From JAJYBV01 sp021812265 (lineage in GTDB: Bacteria; Chloroflexota; Ktedonobacteria; Ktedonobacterales; JACDGC01), in NCBI GenBank assembly GCA_027459525.1, contig DAIDIC010000152.1, positions 1 to 27,890 of the forward strand: 27,890 nt of DNA. Reading direction: 5' to 3'. Under the pieces are notes generated by a model. It did not search any database, was not told where the DNA came from, and worked only from the letters and a program-made list of their open reading frames with translations. Positions within the stretch are counted from its first letter, which is position 1; every line of letters begins with the position of its first letter. Below are positions 23,931-27,890 of the stretch, piece after piece. The position numbers were made by a program, and so were the translations under genes.

Positions 23931-24069
23931 CAATAATTGCGTTATGATAGTGAGGACGTAGCTGCAATTATTGTTACATTATGGCGGCTTGCCATAGTGC
24001 GCCGCGAAAGCGGCATGGTCTTTTGTGCGTAACTTACCAACGAATGCGTGGCCCCAAAGCTGGGGACCA
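23931..24069 (+). ncRNA. structured 5' leader of satP, candidate cis-regulatory RNA
   Basis: Consecutive stems: CAATAATTGC/GCAATTATTG (23931-23940, 23964-23973); TATGGC-GGCTT-GCCATA (23980-23996); GCCGC-GAAA-GCGGC with a GNRA loop (24001-24014); and TGGCCCC...GGGG-A-CCA (24049-24069) with a bulged A. A minute open frame ATG-ATA-GTG-AGG-ACG-TAG (23944-23961) sits inside the first loop. The series ends 32 nt before the satP start. It matches no riboswitch class I recognise. Confidence 0.45.
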
Positions 24070-24101
24070 TAGTACACACTAAAGAGGAGAGACATTGAAT
24101 T

Positions 24102-24692
24102 ATGTCTGATGCAGCATCGAAACCAGCTGTTGCGAATCCCGGCCCATTAGGTCTGAGCGGATTTGCGCTTACCACACTTGTTTTAAGCCTTGTCAATGCG
24201 GGAGTATTTAAAAGCACTGATTTATCCGCGTTTGCAGTATTGCCTTTAGCGCTGACTTTTGGCGGTTTGGCGCAATTACTTGCAGGAATGTGGGAATTTA
24301 AAGCGGCCAACACATTTGGCGCGACGGCGTTTACTTCATATGGAGCATTTTGGATTGGTATTGGTATGTACCTTTGGTTTGCCATGAGTTCTCCGGGATT
24401 TGCCCCAGGCGGAAAATCTCTTTCGACCATATTGCTGGCTTGGACAGTGTTCACATTTGTTATGATGCTTGGCGCGCTGCGGGTAAACGGAGCAACCGCT
24501 TCATTGTTTGTATTGTTGTTTGTTACATTTGTATTATTGACATATGGCGGCTTTGCTAATTCAACATCTATTACGAATATTGGCGGCTACCTGGGCATTG
24601 TTACAGCGGCTAACGCTTTCTATAATGCGGCTGCGGGAATATTGAAAGATTTGGCCGGTAAAGATGTTTTGCCGGTATTCAACTTCAAATAA
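24102..24692 (+). CDS. satP: acetate uptake transporter (GPR1/FUN34/SatP family)
   Basis: A protein of 196 aa, the usual size. Six membrane segments fill the protein after the family motif NPGPLGL (12-18). It should move acetate (or succinate) with protons across the inner membrane. It is followed by acetyl-CoA synthetase on the same strand, which would activate the imported acetate, so the two form a functional module. They are not a simple operon: a hairpin terminator (24719-24743) lies between. GAGGAGAG lies 11 nt before the ATG. The upstream leader is strongly structured and may control expression. Confidence 0.93.
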   Translation: MSDAASKPAVANPGPLGLSGFALTTLVLSLVNAGVFKSTDLSAFAVLPLALTFGGLAQLLAGMWEFKAANTFGATAFTSYGAFWIGIGMYLWFAMSSPGFAPGGKSLSTILLAWTVFTFVMMLGALRVNGATASLFVLLFVTFVLLTYGGFANSTSITNIGGYLGIVTAANAFYNAAAGILKDLAGKDVLPVFNFK

Positions 24693-24718
24693 GATTCGTG
24701 GCTCATACATTGCAACAG

Positions 24719-24743
24719 AGCAGGAATCTTTATGATTCCTGCT
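24719..24743 (+). terminator. hairpin terminator after satP
   Basis: Arms AGCAGGAATC (24719-24728) and GATTCCTGCT (24734-24743) with loop TTTAT, 27 nt after the satP stop. A T-rich stretch follows (TATGTATATGTTTTT), less compact than ideal. Confidence 0.65.
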
Positions 24744-24921
24744 TATGTATATGTTTTTGATACTGTTCCTATGTTACGAGATGTTCTGGAAAAAGAAATT
24801 ATCTGAAAACACATCGGCTATTGCGGCGCTGTGGCGCCAAGCGTCTTAGATGACATGATGATGTGTATACACAACGGTGTGCATGCTGCTTTTGCACAAC
24901 CAGACAAAGGAGACTGCGCAA

Positions 24922-26901
24922 ATGAGTAACCCATCTCAAAACGATCTTTCCACCATTGATGTCGTATTACATGAAGATCGTAAATTTCCTCCTCCCGAAG
25001 GCCTGATTGCGACGGCAAATATGCGTGATCCCAATATTTATGATCGCGCAAACGCAGATGTTGTTGGCTTTTGGGAATCTGCTGCCTCACGGCTGAATTG
25101 GTATAGACATTGGGATACAGCCCTCGATTGGGATCCCGTTGGAGTACATGCGCGGTGGTTTGTAGGCGGCACATTAAACGCTTCATATAATTGTGTGGAC
25201 CGCCATATGAATACGTGGCGGCAAAATAAAGCCGCAATTATCTGGGAAGGTGAACCCGGCGAAGTTCGTACCCTTACCTATAGAGATTTGTATCGTGAAG
25301 TAAATCGCACTGCGGCAATGTTGCGCCGGATTGGTGTGAACAAAGGCGATCGTGTGGCAATCTATATGCCGATGGTCCCCGAATTGGCTGTTGCGCTGCT
25401 TGCATGCGCCCGTATTGGCGCTCCCCATACAGTAATTTTTGCCGGATTCAGCGCGGAATCACTGCGCGATCGCATTCTGGATTCACAATCTAGCGTGCTG
25501 CTTACGGCAGATGGCGGCTGGCGCGGCGGTAAAATCATCGATCTGAAGGGCATCGCAAACGACGCGGTTGCTCAATGTCCATCCATTAAAAAAGTTGTTA
25601 CTTATCAACGGCTAGGCTCTGCTGTGCATCATGTGCATATGGAACCGGAACGAGATATTTGGTGGGATGAGGCAATTGATCAAACAAAAGAAACATATAT
25701 TGAGCCGGAACAAGTAGACAGCGAACATCCGTTGTTTATTTTATATACATCCGGCACTACCGGCAAACCAAAAGGGCAGATGCATACAACCGGCGGCTAT
25801 TTAACCGATGTTGCTTTAACTTCCAGTTGGATATTCGATTTAAAAGATAGCGACGTATATTGGTGTACGGCAGATATTGGCTGGGTTACTGGGCATAGCT
25901 ATATTGTTTATGGCCCGATGGCAAATGGCGCTACATGTGTTATGTATGAAGGCGGTCCCGGTTTTCCTGATAAAGATCGCTATTGGTCAATTATTGAGAA
26001 ACATGGCGTGTCTATTTTATATACTGCGCCTACATCGATCCGCACGTTTATGCGCTGGGGTGAAGAATATCCAAATAAACACGATATGTCTTCCTTGCGT
26101 ATCTTGGGCACAGTCGGTGAGCCGATTAATCCGGAAGCGTGGATGTGGTATAATCGTGTGATCGGAAAAGAACACTGCCCAATTGTGGATACTTGGTGGC
26201 AAACTGAAACCGGCGGTATTATGATTACGCCGCTCCCAGCATTGGTGGCGACAAAACCCGGATCTGCCACACGGCCTTTCCCGGGAATTGTAGCAGATAT
26301 TGTCGATCGGGCAGGTAATTCCGTTCCGAACAATACCGGCGGCTATCTTGTGATTAAACATCCTTGGCCGGGTATGTCCCGCACCATTTGGGGCGATCAC
26401 GAACGGTATATTAAAACCTACTGGGAGCAATATCCGGGTATTTACCTAACCGGTGATGGCGCGCGGCGTGATGATGACGGATATTTCTGGCTGCTCGGCC
26501 GTATCGATGATGTAGTCAATATTTCGGGGCACCGTATCGGCACTATGGAAGTGGAATCCGCCTTGGTGAGTGATTCCAGTGTTGCAGAAGCCGCAGTGAT
26601 TGGCGTGCCGCACGAAATTAAGGGCCAAGGTATTGTTGCTTTTGTTACCCTAAAAAGTGGAAATACTCCAAGTGAAGCCAAGGCGCAAGAGCTGCGCGAG
26701 CATGTCGCCAAGGTTATTGGCGCGCTGGCCCGACCGGAGAAAATTTATTTCACCGCAGAGCTTCCCAAAACTCGCAGCGCAAAAATTATGCGCCGTCTGT
26801 TGCGTGACATTGCCGAAGGACGTGTGCTTGGCGATACAACTACGCTAGCCGATCCAAATGTTTTGGCAGAAATTAAGCAGTTGTACGAAGACGAGCAATA
26901 A
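24922..26901 (+). CDS. acs: acetyl-CoA synthetase (acetate-CoA ligase, AMP-forming)
   Basis: A protein of 659 aa, full length. It converts acetate, ATP and CoA into acetyl-CoA through acetyl-AMP. Motifs: P-loop-like YTSGTTGKPKG (275-285), WWQTETGG (425-432), hinge GRIDDVVNISGHR and the catalytic lysine K621 in PKTRSAKIMRR. The residue before K621 is Ala620 where most Acs proteins have Gly (RSGK). That lysine is the known site of regulatory acetylation in this family. The ATG at 24922 has AAAGGAGA upstream; an in-frame GTG at 24877 would add 15 residues and lacks a ribosome site. A strong terminator follows. It works with SatP upstream. Confidence 0.97.
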   Translation: MSNPSQNDLSTIDVVLHEDRKFPPPEGLIATANMRDPNIYDRANADVVGFWESAASRLNWYRHWDTALDWDPVGVHARWFVGGTLNASYNCVDRHMNTWRQNKAAIIWEGEPGEVRTLTYRDLYREVNRTAAMLRRIGVNKGDRVAIYMPMVPELAVALLACARIGAPHTVIFAGFSAESLRDRILDSQSSVLLTADGGWRGGKIIDLKGIANDAVAQCPSIKKVVTYQRLGSAVHHVHMEPERDIWWDEAIDQTKETYIEPEQVDSEHPLFILYTSGTTGKPKGQMHTTGGYLTDVALTSSWIFDLKDSDVYWCTADIGWVTGHSYIVYGPMANGATCVMYEGGPGFPDKDRYWSIIEKHGVSILYTAPTSIRTFMRWGEEYPNKHDMSSLRILGTVGEPINPEAWMWYNRVIGKEHCPIVDTWWQTETGGIMITPLPALVATKPGSATRPFPGIVADIVDRAGNSVPNNTGGYLVIKHPWPGMSRTIWGDHERYIKTYWEQYPGIYLTGDGARRDDDGYFWLLGRIDDVVNISGHRIGTMEVESALVSDSSVAEAAVIGVPHEIKGQGIVAFVTLKSGNTPSEAKAQELREHVAKVIGALARPEKIYFTAELPKTRSAKIMRRLLRDIAEGRVLGDTTTLADPNVLAEIKQLYEDEQ

Positions 26902-26922
26902 GCCGCCTTTGTGCAATTTATG

Positions 26923-26966
26923 GCATGGGTTATTCCTAAATTATGAAGGAATAACCCATGCTTTTT
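26923..26966 (+). terminator. rho-independent terminator after acs
   Basis: Perfect 15-bp arms GCATGGGTTATTCCT (26923-26937) and AGGAATAACCCATGC (26947-26961), 9-nt loop, then TTTTTG. It lies 21 nt past the acs stop. Confidence 0.9.
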
Positions 26967-27025
26967 GTTGTGTAATTGCCGTATATGATAAACAGCCGTC
27001 GCTGCGTGCAGTGGAATCAGCAGCG

Positions 27026-27418
27026 TTATCTAAGAAAGGTGGTTGCTTTTTTGCTCCAAGGCAGTTTATAGGGAGCAGCGCTTACCAATCCGTGAATCAT
27101 AAAGCCTACCCACGCCACCAGCGCAATAAAATCATCTACGCCGTTTAAAAAACCAAATGGCATTCCTAGGATATGGCCAATAAATGGTAAAAATCCCAGT
27201 ATGCCTGTGGCTGAAATAAAAATTAAATGAAAAATAAACAATGGAAAAAACAGCAGTAAACTTACCATAATGGAATTTTGCGCATGCGCGCGCACTCGCG
27301 GATTTTTTTCGGCAAATAGAAATATCAATCCGGTAATAAACAGGAGTGAATATGCGCCGGCGCTTTCAAGCGCAACCGGTAAACCGATAGATGTATCGTT
27401 ATTCGATGTGTTGTACAT
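27026..27418 (-). CDS. DUF4870 membrane protein
   Basis: A protein of 130 aa with three to four membrane segments: AYSLLFITGLIFLFA (about 22-36), SIMVSLLLFFPLFIFHLIFI (about 49-68), a hydrophobic Gly-rich stretch near 73-88, and DFIALVAWVGFMIHGLVSA (about 95-113). The segment EKNPRVRAHAQNSI after the first membrane helix is the hallmark of DUF4870 proteins (a YtzK/Tic20-like small membrane group of unknown function). AAAGGGTAA lies in front of the ATG. It is a single gene facing the acs terminator. Confidence 0.85.
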   Translation of the reverse strand: MYNTSNNDTSIGLPVALESAGAYSLLFITGLIFLFAEKNPRVRAHAQNSIMVSLLLFFPLFIFHLIFISATGILGFLPFIGHILGMPFGFLNGVDDFIALVAWVGFMIHGLVSAAPYKLPWSKKATTFLR

Positions 27419-27764
27419 AATTTATTACCCTTTCAGGTATACATGTATTGATGTTTTTGGTCTGATTCAAACGCTATATCATAATTATAAACCATAACGA
27501 CTGTTTTGATCTATGAAATAGCTCTCAATTTAACTCTGTTATTTTAATATTTCGTAAATTTATCTTCAAATTTTTAATAAAATGAATATTTATCAGATAA
27601 TTTCTTATTCCGCTCATTACTTTGCCGCACTTTATTGTATGGCGCGTAAGACCCCTAGCTGTAGCTATGGGGATAGAAGCGCCATCACTCGCCAGAGTGA
27701 CCAAACGTCTCCCCTGTTTGAAATTCTGTCCGAATCGTGATAGAAGTAAGTGAAGGAGAGATAC
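27419..27764. other. intergenic region with the left end of a tnpB element
   Basis: About 345 bp. The left part is the AT-rich upstream region of the DUF4870 gene, without a clear promoter. From about 27650 two hairpins appear: CCCC-TAGCT-GT-AGCTA-T-GGGG (27652-27672) and TCACTC-GCCA-GAGTGA (27685-27700). Imperfect subterminal palindromes of this kind are typical of IS200/IS605 ends. No tnpA gene lies in the region. Confidence 0.5.
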
Positions 27765-27890
27765 ATGCTTAAGACGTTCAAATATCGGATCTATCCGACG
27801 AAGCAGCAGGTTAGAATATTGATCCAGCAGATTGCTGAGTGTCGCTGGCTGTATAACCATCTGCTGGCTGAACGGCGGGATGCGTGGAAA
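27765..27890 (+). CDS. tnpB: TnpB (IS200/IS605 family RNA-guided endonuclease), 5' part cut by window edge
   Basis: The first 42 codons are present and open to the window end. MLKTFKYRIYPTKQQ, followed by IAECRWLYNHLLAERR, is the N-terminal helix-turn-helix-type segment of OrfB/TnpB proteins. AAGGAGAG lies 4 nt before the ATG. TnpB is an RNA-guided DNA endonuclease that helps IS200/IS605 elements persist. Whether the gene is intact cannot be judged, since the RuvC and zinc-finger regions lie outside. No tnpA is seen upstream within the window. Confidence 0.9.
   Translation, partial: MLKTFKYRIYPTKQQVRILIQQIAECRWLYNHLLAERRDAWK

Larger units (their letters stand above)
23586..24101. other. 516-bp intergenic region rich in inverted repeats, leader of satP
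   Basis: No gene of support. It carries a 16-bp palindrome at 23723-23758, an inverted repeat GTTGAAA/TTTCAAC (23889-23895, 23912-23918), and a series of hairpins from 23931 to 24069 directly in front of satP. Runs of A and T occupy 23780-23850. Confidence 0.6.

Noticed and set aside
24877..24921. Upstream GTG start for acs
   Set aside because: No ribosome site before it, while AAAGGAGA stands before the ATG at 24922.

Overview
The window is a stretch of bacterial chromosome of moderate GC content (about 45-48 % by eye), densely coded, with Shine-Dalgarno sites in front of most genes. Nothing in it identifies the species. Long-form RmlA, a YitJ-type homocysteine methyltransferase/MTHFR fusion, a KGG-repeat stress protein, menaquinone-type UbiE, a FtsI without PASTA domains and tnpB-type insertion sequences together would suit a Chloroflexota (Ktedonobacteria-like) or another deep-branching, Gram-positive-like lineage. 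That placement is inference with low confidence.

Layout. Bases 1-215 hold RNA-like hairpins that may be the right end of a tnpB element lying mostly outside the window. A minus-strand rmlC-A-B-D operon (216-3810) makes dTDP-L-rhamnose. Divergent from it are guaA (GMP synthase) and a ferritin-like protein of unknown role. On the minus strand follow the YitJ-type fusion (6404-8380), a small hypothetical protein, and a shortened division/cell-wall (dcw) block, transcribed mraZ-rsmH-ftsL-ftsI (12479 down to 8830). The region upstream of mraZ has a good -10/-35 promoter, MraZ-type GTGG boxes with 10-bp period at the start site, and four DnaA boxes just upstream, three of them 11 bp apart.

The right half is mostly on the plus strand. 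It begins with a polyprenyl diphosphate synthase and UbiE/MenG, which together supply the tail and the ring methylation of menaquinone. An orphan OmpR-type regulator and a KGG protein with five exact 20-residue repeats follow on the minus strand. Next come an alpha/beta-hydrolase-like protein that has lost its catalytic triad, a solitary DppB-type permease carrying an extra C-terminal extracytoplasmic domain (minus strand), a small membrane protein, a lipocalin-like protein and an ABC exporter. An acetate module follows: SatP-type transporter, then acetyl-CoA synthetase, each with its own hairpin terminator. The window closes with a DUF4870 membrane protein and the first 42 codons of a TnpB gene.

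No tRNA, rRNA or CRISPR array was seen. No clearly new multi-gene system is evident. The most interesting signals are the DnaA/MraZ control region, the triad-less hydrolase, the permease fusion and a strongly structured leader in front of satP.
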